Source: Roseobacter cerasinus (GTDB taxonomy: Bacteria > Pseudomonadota > Alphaproteobacteria > Rhodobacterales > Rhodobacteraceae). Taken from it: a stretch of DNA of 64,000 nucleotides. The notes under the pieces are model-generated. The model made no database searches. It was not told the origin of the DNA and saw only the letters and a list, made by a program, of their open reading frames with translations. The stretch is from NCBI RefSeq assembly GCF_009811755.1, contig NZ_BLIV01000007.1, positions 1-64,000 on the forward strand, read 5' to 3'. Positions 39,499 to 48,102 of the stretch are shown here, one piece after another (position 1 is the first letter of the stretch; the number at the start of each line of letters is the position of its first letter). Made by a program: the position numbers and the translations under genes.

Positions 39499-40386
39499 AT
39501 GCGGCCCATTTCCGAGATCACCCCAGGTGCCGAACATGAGACGCCCCCGGTGTCGGGGCTTGCCGCCTACCTGCGCAAGATCCGGGTCAACCCACAGCAG
39601 CACGCGGATGACGCCCTGCTCAGCCGCCTGCACGAGGGCCATGTGCGCCATATTCCCTTCGAGATGATCGACGCCTTTTGCGGGTTGCAGCCCCTTTTCG
39701 ATCTCGACGCGGTGGCACAGCGCCTGATCTTTGAGCCGCGCGGGGGCGGATGCACACAGATGAATGGGCTCTTTGCCAACATGGCTGAACAGCTGGGCTT
39801 CGCCGTGCGGCGCTGCCTGTCGCGGGTCAACGGCAAGAAAGCCAGCGGTGCCGCGACCCACATGGTTCTGCTCATCGCCGAGGGTGGTGTCATGCATCTT
39901 TGCGACGTGGGTTACGGCCTTGCGGGGCCGATCCAGCCGATCCCGCTGATCAATGGCGCTGTCTCAGATCAGGGGGGTGGCCGTTTCCGCGCGGTGCAGG
40001 TGGATGACGAGATGTGGCAGATCGACCGGTTTGAGCAGGCTGGCGGCTGGAGCACGCTCTACAGTCTGCGCACGCAGAGCTATCCCTACATCGATTTCAT
40101 GGCGCCGCATCACTTCAATTGCACTTCACCGAGGTCGCCATTCACCTCCAGCCTGGTCTGTGCCAGGCCGACACCCGATGGCGGGCATCTGCTGCTGGAC
40201 AAGGTGCTGCGTCACCGTGATGCGCAGGGCGCGTGTCGCAGACGCTTGCGGACAGTCCGAGATCTTGCCGCGGTCTTGCAGGCGTCTTTCGGGATCGCGC
40301 TGGATGCATCGACGCTGCATCTGCTGGGTCAGCGGCTTGGCTTGTCTGCGGCGGAGTGTGCCCTCGCTCGCGAGGTGCTGGCGTGA
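39499..40386 (+). CDS. arylamine N-acetyltransferase-like acyltransferase
   Basis: A 295-residue NAT-fold protein with intact triad Cys85 (RGGGCTQMNGL), His121 (ATHMVLL) and Asp136 (LCDVGYGL). NAT enzymes acylate arylamines or hydrazines from acyl-CoA; the family also includes amide synthases that release polyketide chains, such as rifamycin RifF. In this cluster the second role is attractive: transfer of the carrier-bound chain onto an amine to form an amide. It starts 18 bp after the reductase, behind GGAGG, and its stop overlaps the ATP-grasp start. Confidence 0.9.
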   Translation: MRPISEITPGAEHETPPVSGLAAYLRKIRVNPQQHADDALLSRLHEGHVRHIPFEMIDAFCGLQPLFDLDAVAQRLIFEPRGGGCTQMNGLFANMAEQLGFAVRRCLSRVNGKKASGAATHMVLLIAEGGVMHLCDVGYGLAGPIQPIPLINGAVSDQGGGRFRAVQVDDEMWQIDRFEQAGGWSTLYSLRTQSYPYIDFMAPHHFNCTSPRSPFTSSLVCARPTPDGGHLLLDKVLRHRDAQGACRRRLRTVRDLAAVLQASFGIALDASTLHLLGQRLGLSAAECALAREVLA

Positions 40387-41726
40387 TGAGGTGCCTTTTG
40401 GTCAACCCTGTCTCCAACGGGAGCCTGCTTGCGCGGCACCTCATTGCACGCGGCGTGGCCTGCGATGCGTTGATCGAGGTCGACAAGGTCGCGCGCATGT
40501 CGGGTGTGTCGGAAGCCCGGCGATCCGAATTCGATGCCACGCTTTATCAGCGGATCTATACTTCGGCGGATGAGGTCCCGTTGTCACCAGACGCGGGATA
40601 TGACGCGGTGCTGGCCGGTTCGGAAAACGGGGTTGGCATGGCGGACGTTCTGGCCGCGCGCATGGGCCTGCCCGGCAATGACCCTGACACCTCGCGCAAC
40701 CGGATCGACAAAGGCCATATGCAACGCGCCCTGAGCGCCGCCGGGCTGCGCGCAGCGTCGACCACGCGTGTTGCCCGCACCGATGATGCCTTGGCTGCGG
40801 TTGACCGTGTGGGTGGCTTTCCCGTCGTCTTGAAACCAGCTGCCGCCGCTGGATCACAAGACGTGATGTTGTGCCACACCGAGGCGGACTTGCGCCGGGC
40901 TTGGGCGGCTGCACCCTGGGGGGCTTTCACGACCACGTGGAATGACACCCTGGCCTGCGTGTTGCAGCGCTATCTGGAGGGGCCGGAATATTGCGTCGAT
41001 CTGGTGGCGCAGGCGGGCCAGTACCGGGTGGCCGCCGTCTCGCGCTATGTGCGGTGCAGTGATCTGGGCAACTGGAGCCGCCCCTTCGTCAAGGCCTACC
41101 GGATACCTTGCCCGGTGACCACGCAAGCGGTGCAAGACCTGGTTCGCTACGCCAAGGCCTGTGCCCGCGCGCTTGCTGTGCAGGAGGGGCCGCTGCACCT
41201 CGAAGCGATCCTGACGCCTCAGGGTCCGGTCATGCTGGAAGTGGGCGCGCGGCTGCATGGCACTCAGATGCCCTTGATCTTTCAGCAGACCTATCGTCAC
41301 GCCTTGCTCGATCAGATCTTCGAGGCCAGTTTTCGCCGGGAGGACGCACCGCCGGATGCCGTTTTTATCCTGCCCACGGTGCAGCGCTATACCCTTTCCG
41401 CGCGTCCGGGGCAGTTTGACGGTATTCCGAAGCCCGTTGCGGATCAGCTTGAGCGCCTCGCAACACTGGTTGCCTTTGTCCCAAACCTGCCGGAGGGAGC
41501 CGCCTTTGCCCGCACCGAAGATCTCTTTACCGTGCCGATGCAAAGCTACTTTGTGGGGAATGATCTGGCGCAGATCTGGCGTGATATCGCCGCGCACCAG
41601 CACCTGACGCATGCGCTCTTTCATGAAGATCCCACGCCTGACGCGACCTTGGCAGAGATCGCGTCCCTGCATCACGGCCTGATCCACGCGCAGGATGCCC
41701 GGTCGCCACAGGCCGTGTCCTTATGA
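40386..41726 (+). CDS. ATP-grasp ligase
   Basis: A 446-residue ATP-grasp enzyme. The ATP-binding lysine region is GGFPVVLKPAAAAGSQDV (near 150), with a flexible loop containing QRYLEGPEYCVDLVA and the metal-binding PVMLEVGARLHGTQMP (near 280). N-terminal Rossmann-like domain opens CLLVNPVSNGSLLARHLI. The family forms amide, peptide or thioester bonds through acyl phosphates, so it probably ligates an amino acid or amine in the pathway. Start ATG 40386 shares bases with the NAT stop; ends in an ATGA overlap with the next gene. Confidence 0.88.
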   Translation: MRCLLVNPVSNGSLLARHLIARGVACDALIEVDKVARMSGVSEARRSEFDATLYQRIYTSADEVPLSPDAGYDAVLAGSENGVGMADVLAARMGLPGNDPDTSRNRIDKGHMQRALSAAGLRAASTTRVARTDDALAAVDRVGGFPVVLKPAAAAGSQDVMLCHTEADLRRAWAAAPWGAFTTTWNDTLACVLQRYLEGPEYCVDLVAQAGQYRVAAVSRYVRCSDLGNWSRPFVKAYRIPCPVTTQAVQDLVRYAKACARALAVQEGPLHLEAILTPQGPVMLEVGARLHGTQMPLIFQQTYRHALLDQIFEASFRREDAPPDAVFILPTVQRYTLSARPGQFDGIPKPVADQLERLATLVAFVPNLPEGAAFARTEDLFTVPMQSYFVGNDLAQIWRDIAAHQHLTHALFHEDPTPDATLAEIASLHHGLIHAQDARSPQAVSL

Positions 41727-42988
41727 GCACGCAGTTGTCCGAGTTTCCGGTGGCCCGGTTCAACCAGATGATCCGTGGCTATGCCCTCTCCGGCCTCATG
41801 CCGGGACATGGGCCGCGCGTTGACAGCTACGGAGCGTTCAAGACGGCTTACCCTGTCACAACCAAGGCTGATCTGCGGGCTAGTGTCGCGCGCATGTGCG
41901 AGGCCGGTGCGCTGCCTGCCGGCTATGTGGTTGCGACATCCGGCACAAGTGCAGCGCCCACCGTCTCGCTCTGGTCTGCGTCACAGACTGACCGCGCTTC
42001 GGCGCATGCGCTTGATCTGCGGCGCTTCATCGGCAAACACCTTTTTGCGCGCGGCGATGTGGTGGCAAATCTACTGGCCGCAGGTGGGTTCGGCTCTCTT
42101 TACGACGGGATGAACCGGGTTCTGGAACCGCTTGGGGTGACCATCGTGCCCATGGGCCGCTTTGACGCGATGCCCGATCACAAGCAGGCGCTTGATCTTC
42201 TGCGCGCCGTGCGGGCCAACACGCTGGTTGCAACACCCGCCGGGCTGATCGAGTTGGCGCGCGCCAGTCTTGACGCGGGTTGCCAACTAACGGTCGAAAA
42301 GCTCGTGTTCATCGGAGAGCGCCTGACATCTGCGCGGCGCGCATTCCTTGGCTCGGTCTGGCCCGGGTGTCGCATATCCGGGCTCTATGGGACCACCGAG
42401 GCGGGGCTCATCGGTGTGGCCCCGCCGGGCGCGCCGCCGGACGAATATGCGGTACTCTCTCGCTGGGCTTTTCTGGAGCGGGACGAGGATGGCGCGCTTT
42501 TGTTGACCGATTTGAGCGCTCCTCTGGTGCCGTTGCTGCGTTACAGGGTTGGCGATTTTGTCGCGCCCACATCCGCCAAACCGGGCGGGGGGGTCACCCG
42601 GCTTCGTCTGTTGGACCGGATGGATCGCTGCTTCAACCTGGTTGGCAACTTGCTGCACCCAGATCTGTTTCGCGAGGCCGTCCGTTCTTGCGTGCCGCAG
42701 TTGACGCATCTGCAAATACAGCTGAGCTATGCGGAGAACGGGCGGGAGCGTCTCCATCTGGCGGTCGATATGGGCCGACGCGCCATGCAGGCGGCACAAA
42801 AGCACGCGATCCATCAAGCAATTGCCCAGATCCCGCAGGTGCAGGAGGGGCTGCGTCGGCGGGTGCTTGATATCACAGTCGGTGGGCAAGAAACCCAACA
42901 CACCAACGGGCGCGGGAAGCTGCCGGATCTGGTCGACGCGCGCAACGTCGCCGCAACGGGGCCGGATCGCGTCAGGGTGGCGTCATGA
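41723..42988 (+). CDS. PaaK-like adenylate-forming ligase (second copy)
   Basis: A 421-residue paralogue of the ligase at 34894. Matching motifs are VVATSGTSAAPTVS (~69-82), YGTTEAGL (~221) and LRYRVGD (~273). It differs in the substrate-pocket region and C-terminal domain, so it probably activates a different acid. Two such enzymes in one operon suggest two acid building blocks or one activation and one coupling step. It overlaps both neighbours by 4 bp. Confidence 0.8.
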   Translation: MSTQLSEFPVARFNQMIRGYALSGLMPGHGPRVDSYGAFKTAYPVTTKADLRASVARMCEAGALPAGYVVATSGTSAAPTVSLWSASQTDRASAHALDLRRFIGKHLFARGDVVANLLAAGGFGSLYDGMNRVLEPLGVTIVPMGRFDAMPDHKQALDLLRAVRANTLVATPAGLIELARASLDAGCQLTVEKLVFIGERLTSARRAFLGSVWPGCRISGLYGTTEAGLIGVAPPGAPPDEYAVLSRWAFLERDEDGALLLTDLSAPLVPLLRYRVGDFVAPTSAKPGGGVTRLRLLDRMDRCFNLVGNLLHPDLFREAVRSCVPQLTHLQIQLSYAENGRERLHLAVDMGRRAMQAAQKHAIHQAIAQIPQVQEGLRRRVLDITVGGQETQHTNGRGKLPDLVDARNVAATGPDRVRVAS

Positions 42989-44619
42989 CGCCGCAGGCGA
43001 TCACCAAGGCGCCCGTGTTGCGGCAGATCCGGCGGCTGGCCGCCGGGGATCCTCATCTGCGCTGGGATCCGCCGGAGTTTACGGGCCAAAAATCCGACAC
43101 CGCCTGTGATGTTCTGGTCATCGGCGCGGGGCTTGGCGGGCTGACTGCCGCTGCGTTTTGTGCCCGCGCAGGCCTGTCGGTGCGGGTGGTTGAGCAGCAT
43201 TCGGTTGTGGGCGGGTTTGCGCACACCTGGCTGCGACGCGCCCGCGACCCGCAAACCGGGCAGCGGCTGCTGTTCCGCTTCGATTCCGGCGTGCACGATA
43301 TCTCCGGCACCCAGCCCGGTGGCCCGGTTGCTGAGGTGCTGGCCCGGCTGGGTGTTGCAGATCGTTTGCACTGGATCCCCACCCGCAGACGTTGCACCAT
43401 CGCGGGCCGCACCCTCGATATGCCGCGGCGCTGGCCGGACTATGTGGCGATGCTGCAGCAGCTCTTCCCAGGTGAACATGTCGCCATCACCGGGTTCTGC
43501 GCGGCAGTTCGCACACTCCATGCGGCCATGTATCAGACCGGGGATCAAAGCGGAGCAATCCCCGGACAACCGCGCTCGGCGACCGAAATGGCGCAGTTCG
43601 CCGCAGATCATCCGCTGGCTGCGCAGTGGCTGCGGCGCCCTTGGCTGGAATTTCTGACGCGGCATGGGCTGTCGGAGGCCGCCTCTCACTGGGTCAACGA
43701 GCTTGCCGGATATGTCACCGATCAGGCCGAGACGCAGAGCGTGGCGCGCATGATCCCGCTCTTTGGCTACTATATGCACGGCGGAGCCTACCCCCGCGGA
43801 GGTTCGGGTGCAGTGTCAGCAGCGCTGCGCGATGCGCTGCAGCACGCGGGCGGGGAGGTGCTGCTCAAAAACACCGTCACAGGCGTCGCTGTGCGGGAGG
43901 ACGCGCCCGCAGAGGTGAGCATTCGATCCGGGCAGGGACAGGTTCAGGGGATCACGGCGCGCGCCGTCATCGCCAATTCGGACATCGGGCCGCTTCTGAC
44001 GCAGCTCATTAACGACCCGACACGGGACTGGGCGCCGTTGCGACGCGCCGCCGTGTTGCAGCCCAGCTGTTCGGCCTTTGGCCTTTGCCTAGGGCTGCGC
44101 GGGGCGCTGGATATCCCGCCAATCCTCACGCATCAGAGCGCGCAGGGCAGCCTGCATCTGGTGGCCCCGTCGGTCCTGGATTCAAGTGCAGCGCCGCCCG
44201 GCTATGCGACGCTTGAGCTGATGACTTTGGTCAGCGCGGCCCAGGCCGCAGGCTGGTTTCCGACTGGTCGCGAGGATCAGAGGTTTGCCGAGTATCGCAA
44301 ATCCGATGCCTACAGGGATACCAAGGCGGCGCAGGCCAGGCATCTTCTGGATATCGCCCGCGATGTCATACCCGATCTTGATGACCGCATCGTCTTTCAC
44401 TGCAGTTCTTCGCCGCTGACCTACCATCGATACGCTGCCACGCCGGGCGGCGCCATCTACGGGGGCAGCCTTGCAGGCAGTGTGCTGCCGACGATGTTGC
44501 CCGTCCGGGGCCTTGTGCTGGCGGGGTCCGCAACCCACGGTCCGGGTGTCGAGGCCGCGATGATTTCGGGGGCGCGGGCCGCGCAAGCGCTTGTGCCGGA
44601 TGTGCTTGGCGCGGGGTGA
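42985..44619 (+). CDS. NAD(P)/FAD-dependent oxidoreductase, phytoene-desaturase/isomerase-like
   Basis: A 544-residue flavoprotein. The dinucleotide motif DVLVIGAGLGGLTAAAFCARAG lies near residues 32-53 (E at VVEQHSVVGGFAH follows); the C-terminus has GLVLAGSATHGPGVEAAMISGARAA, the FAD-binding end of CrtI/CrtISO-like enzymes. Such enzymes desaturate or isomerise polyenes or hydrogenate them. As the last gene of the operon it could adjust the polyene chain. No other carotenoid gene is present in this region. Confidence 0.88.
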   Translation: MTPQAITKAPVLRQIRRLAAGDPHLRWDPPEFTGQKSDTACDVLVIGAGLGGLTAAAFCARAGLSVRVVEQHSVVGGFAHTWLRRARDPQTGQRLLFRFDSGVHDISGTQPGGPVAEVLARLGVADRLHWIPTRRRCTIAGRTLDMPRRWPDYVAMLQQLFPGEHVAITGFCAAVRTLHAAMYQTGDQSGAIPGQPRSATEMAQFAADHPLAAQWLRRPWLEFLTRHGLSEAASHWVNELAGYVTDQAETQSVARMIPLFGYYMHGGAYPRGGSGAVSAALRDALQHAGGEVLLKNTVTGVAVREDAPAEVSIRSGQGQVQGITARAVIANSDIGPLLTQLINDPTRDWAPLRRAAVLQPSCSAFGLCLGLRGALDIPPILTHQSAQGSLHLVAPSVLDSSAAPPGYATLELMTLVSAAQAAGWFPTGREDQRFAEYRKSDAYRDTKAAQARHLLDIARDVIPDLDDRIVFHCSSSPLTYHRYAATPGGAIYGGSLAGSVLPTMLPVRGLVLAGSATHGPGVEAAMISGARAAQALVPDVLGAG

Positions 44620-44730
44620 GCGCCGATATGCCCGCCGTTCCAGCGCTGTCTTGAAAGGTCTTTCCTGATGCTTAGCCCTGTTTGGTGACCCTGCGAACTC
44701 ACGGTGCAGTGAGAAATCTGATATGTTGTT

Positions 44731-45012
44731 TTATTCCGGTTGGTTCTGGATCTCCATCAGCTTGGTTTCGAAGACCTCTGCTGCGGTGTCATAGCCAAGG
44801 CATTTGCCCGGCGTAGAATTGAGGCGCTGGGAAATCGACCTCAAATATCGATTTGCCAGCGCGGTCGGTTCGGTTGAGCGCGGCAGGTACTTTCTGAGCC
44901 TGTTGTTCGCATTCTCGACGGTGCCTTTCCGGTATGGCGCTTGCGGGTCGCAGACCCACGCATCAGGATCAATTGATTTCCGGGTGGTGGCGTGCTTCAC
45001 CGCGCGCGCCAA
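44731..45012 (-). pseudogene. IS30-family transposase remnant (C-terminal part)
   Basis: About 93 residues of an IS30-type transposase end, with CDPQAPYRKGTVENANNRL (the DDE-type Glu region) and SQRLNSTPGKCLGYDTAAEVF near the C-terminus. The N-terminal two thirds, with the first catalytic aspartates, are missing, so the gene is broken. The start codon given is arbitrary. It lies directly against a remnant of another insertion sequence on the opposite strand. I found no clear terminal inverted repeats. Confidence 0.8.
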
Positions 45013-45024
45013 GAAGCGGTGAAC

Positions 45025-45370
45025 ATGTCTGATCTTTTCCGGCTGTCGGATACGCAGATGGCGCGTCTTGAGCCCGTCTTCCCAAAGTCCGATGGCAAGC
45101 GCCGCGTCGAGGACCGGCGTGAGCTGAGCGGGATTATGTCCATCAATCGCAATGGCTTACGATGGCACGATGCGCCGCTGCAGTCCTGGCCGTAAACAGC
45201 GGAAAACAACCGTTCGCCACGACAAACGCAGATATAAATGGCGTAACCGGGTTGAGATCATGTCTGGCAGGCTGGAAGACCGGCGGCGCGTGGCAAGCAG
45301 CTACGACAGCTGCCCGAAGGTCTTCCTGTCCACAATCGCTCTCGCAGCTCTTGTAATCTACTGGCCATGA
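45025..45370 (+). pseudogene. IS5-family transposase remnant, internal deletion
   Basis: Two pieces of one IS5-type transposase in different frames. Piece one (45025-45195) begins MSDLFRLSDTQMARLEPVFPKS and ends RNGLRWHDAPLQ, the usual N-terminal domain, then a premature stop. Piece two (~45217-45370) has RYKWRNRVEIMSGRLEDRRRV, the near C-terminal end, and terminates in ALAALVIYWP. The middle, including most of the catalytic core, is missing. It records past mobile-element activity at the edge of the cluster. Confidence 0.8.
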
Positions 45371-45614
45371 GCCTTGAGCCCAACACGAAAAGCAGCGCTC
45401 TGACGAAGAAATCGTACACCCATCGGCCCGTGTCGCGGCAGCGTCTGAGCGACCTGTGCTTGGGGTGTCAGATCGGCGCCCATATCCGCGTCCCGAGAAA
45501 ACCGTTGACCGGACAAGCCGCATATCCCTAGGTTGAAACTCTCGACCGCGAGGTCGCTTGGAGGAGCACACTGACCCGTTGGCGGACGAGATCATTTGCC
45601 TATGGGAGGAACGT

Positions 45615-46904
45615 ATGGCTCACTTTTCAACACACTCTGCATTGCCGTTTGCCGCGGCTCTACTCACCGCAACGGCCCTGTCGTCGCCGGTGCTGGCGCA
45701 AAGCGGGATGAACACAACCAACTTGCAACATGAGGTCGTTCTCGATGATCTCGAAAACCCGTGGGACATGGCGTTCCTCGATGATGGGACGATGCTGTTC
45801 ACCGAGAAGTGCAAAGGTCTCTCAGTGCGCCTGCCGGATGGCACCGTAAACGCGCTTTACGGGGTCAGCGAGACGGAGGGTTACAGTTCCAATGGGTTGG
45901 ATCTGTTCTGCGAAGGCCAGGCCGGGATGATGGGCGTGGCCTTTGATCCGGACTTCGCGGACAATCGCCGCATCTACGTCTATTCGACATCGAAGCTGGC
46001 GGATCCGCATACCAACCGCCTGATGCGCTTTACCCTGAGCGAGGATTTCACCTCGGTTGCGGACCGGACCGATATTGTGGATGACGTGCCCTACAAGATG
46101 GCTGCTTCAAACCATCCGTTCGGTGGCCCCGGCGCCCACAACGGCGGGCGCTTGCGCTTTGGGCCTGACGGCGCCTTGTGGCTGACCACCGGTGATACGC
46201 ACAATGGGGAAGTGCCTCAAAGTCCAACTATGATGGGCTCCAAGGTTCTGCGGATTGACACCGACGGCAATGCGCACCCAGAGAATAATCCGCCAGAGGG
46301 TTTCGACAAACGGATCTACACCTACGGCCATCGCAACGTGCAGGGGATCACATTCCACCCCGAAACAGGGGCGGCGATCACTGCTGAGCACGGCCCCTGG
46401 CACTCGGATGAAATCACCATCCTCACCAATGGCGGAAACGGCGGATGGGATCCACGGCCAAACATGGCGGGCCGCGGCGAATGCCCGGACGACTACTGCG
46501 GCTACAGCCCGAACCAGGAAGACGGCATGAACCGCTATGAGCGCGCGGCCTTCATGCCGATGACCGACTTTGACACCTATCCCGATGCCATGCCGCCGAT
46601 CTGGAACAACAATGGCTGGTCGCAAGGCCTGTCGTCAGCAGCCTTCCTGGAGGGTGAGCAGTGGGGCGACTGGGACGGCGCAATGGTTGTCGGCATCATG
46701 GGCATCGGCTTTGGCGGCACCCCAATTGGTCAGCGCATCGACGTCATTCACTTCAACGATGACAACACGGATGTTGAAGACGTGACCGAAATGACCTTGC
46801 CGATGGAAACCGGGCGGTTCCGCTCAGTCGTTTCTGGCCCGGATGGAAGTCTCTACACGGCGATTGACGAAGGTACGATCAGCAAGTTGACGCCAGGCGG
46901 CTGA
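45615..46904 (+). CDS. PQQ-dependent soluble sugar dehydrogenase-like protein
   Basis: A 429-residue exported protein (signal peptide ~1-29, PFAAALLTATALSSPVLAQ). The mature part is a six-bladed beta-propeller of the glucose/sorbosone dehydrogenase family: LENPWDMAFLDDGTMLFTEK, GAHNGGRLRFGPDGALWLTTGD, YTYGHRNVQGITFHPETG and ITAEHGPW. These are periplasmic aldose dehydrogenases using PQQ. ATG 45615 follows GGGAGGA. No PQQ biosynthesis genes are within the window. Propeller residues are kept but substrate is unknown. Confidence 0.88.
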   Translation: MAHFSTHSALPFAAALLTATALSSPVLAQSGMNTTNLQHEVVLDDLENPWDMAFLDDGTMLFTEKCKGLSVRLPDGTVNALYGVSETEGYSSNGLDLFCEGQAGMMGVAFDPDFADNRRIYVYSTSKLADPHTNRLMRFTLSEDFTSVADRTDIVDDVPYKMAASNHPFGGPGAHNGGRLRFGPDGALWLTTGDTHNGEVPQSPTMMGSKVLRIDTDGNAHPENNPPEGFDKRIYTYGHRNVQGITFHPETGAAITAEHGPWHSDEITILTNGGNGGWDPRPNMAGRGECPDDYCGYSPNQEDGMNRYERAAFMPMTDFDTYPDAMPPIWNNNGWSQGLSSAAFLEGEQWGDWDGAMVVGIMGIGFGGTPIGQRIDVIHFNDDNTDVEDVTEMTLPMETGRFRSVVSGPDGSLYTAIDEGTISKLTPGG

Positions 46905-47336
46905 TCCATCAGCGCGGGGCAAAAGGCCCGCAGTGGCGACACCGTTGGTCGCCGTGCACCAGCGCTTGGGGTATATCCAAGCGCTGGTGATCAGTTCTGA
47001 AATCATAAAAACCAGGTGCCCGCCGCGACGCGATATCGGTATTGACGCCAGGCCGTGTGGGTTTGTCGCAGAGAAACGCGTCGTCCCGAGATCTGAGGTG
47101 GCAATGAAGCTCATTCGGGACGTCACCAATCGCTGCCCGACGAGATGAACGAGCGACCTCGACCAAACCCTTCGTCGGCCTGCGAGCGGCACTTGCCTCG
47201 ACCTCTCCATTGCTTTACTCACCACGGCCCAGATGGAGAGGAGCAGACGTTGTCCTGAGAGCTTTTTGTCCGAAGCTTGGTGACGGCGCTTTGCAAGACT
47301 GGGAGAGAGGCGATTTCGGAACGCAATTTCCAACCG
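46905..47336. other. 432-bp intergenic region with perfect hairpin
   Basis: Between the sugar dehydrogenase and the SnoaL-like gene. The hairpin at 46957-46989 is the only clear element. The rest has no gene I can support; open frames there are short and without similarity. AT content is slightly higher near 46995-47030. Confidence 0.5.
46957..46989. repeat. 13-bp perfect inverted repeat (hairpin)
   Basis: CACCAGCGCTTGG, a 7-base loop GGTATAT, then CCAAGCGCTGGTG, with 13 matching pairs. It lies 53 bp after the sugar dehydrogenase stop. No T-run follows, so factor-independent termination would be weak; it may stabilise the mRNA end or be a bidirectional or dispersed element. Confidence 0.75.
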
Positions 47337-47774
47337 ATGACGAAGGCCGAAGTCGTTGCAGCACAACGTGCTTGGGCAAAATGCGTGACCGAACGGGATG
47401 TCGATGGTCTTCTTGACCTTTATGACTTTGGCGATCCAGACGAACCACTGCTGTTCAAACCGACCTTGGCGGATATCATTCGGCTCGACCGTACCGGCGC
47501 GCGGGCCTATTTTGTCGGCGGTGATCCAGACTATCCCCAGGACGTGGGCTTCCTCAATCGAGGATGGAAAAAAGTTGAATTTCAGAGCGCCGTTGGACCC
47601 ATCCTGAAAGCAGGCGGGCTTGGCTACAAAGACATGGGGCACTACACCTTTGTCGATGGCGACGGCAATGCGACCCGGGCTGACTATACCTTTGCCTACC
47701 ACAAACTTGACGGACATGTGCTCATCTCGCTCCACCACTCGTCCTTGACCTGGTTTCCTCCGGTTGAGGCTTGA
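47337..47774 (+). CDS. SnoaL/NTF2-like protein
   Basis: A 145-residue protein of the NTF2-like fold. It opens MTKAEVVAAQRAWAKCVTERDVDGLLDLYDF, the helical start of SnoaL/CaMKII-association domains, and its later beta strands include MGHYTFVDGDGNATRADYTF and LISLHHSSLTWFPP. Relatives often occur as small stand-alone proteins of unknown function. I start at ATG 47337; the upstream 20 codons in frame (from 47277) look unrelated. Isolated gene. Confidence 0.75.
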   Translation: MTKAEVVAAQRAWAKCVTERDVDGLLDLYDFGDPDEPLLFKPTLADIIRLDRTGARAYFVGGDPDYPQDVGFLNRGWKKVEFQSAVGPILKAGGLGYKDMGHYTFVDGDGNATRADYTFAYHKLDGHVLISLHHSSLTWFPPVEA

Positions 47775-47899
47775 GGCGACGTTGATGCATGGAGGGCAAA
47801 GGTCTGCGCGGCTGTTTGCCATGGTCTTCGCCTCATCAGGATCTTTCGGCTTGGCCGCTTGACCTTGCAATGAGCCTATCATATGACCTCAGGCGCTGA

Positions 47900-47974
<75 letters not shown>

Positions 47975-48102
47975 CCTCTTTTAGAATAGACCCGAAGGCT
48001 GATCGCGGCATATGCGCCCTTCGGCGGCATCTTGGGCTTGTGCTCTCTTGACCCGCCTGGTTTGCCCCGCCATGACAGAACCCGGACGGAGAAGGGGTAG
48101 AC

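Noticed and set aside
30204..44619. Classical carotenoid or bacteriochlorophyll gene cluster
   Set aside because: Only one CrtI-like gene; no crtB, crtE, bch genes or geranylgeranyl enzymes, but KS/CLF/ACP genes instead.
44620..45614. A complete insertion sequence at the cluster edge
   Set aside because: Only transposase pieces are visible; I found no terminal inverted repeats or target duplications.
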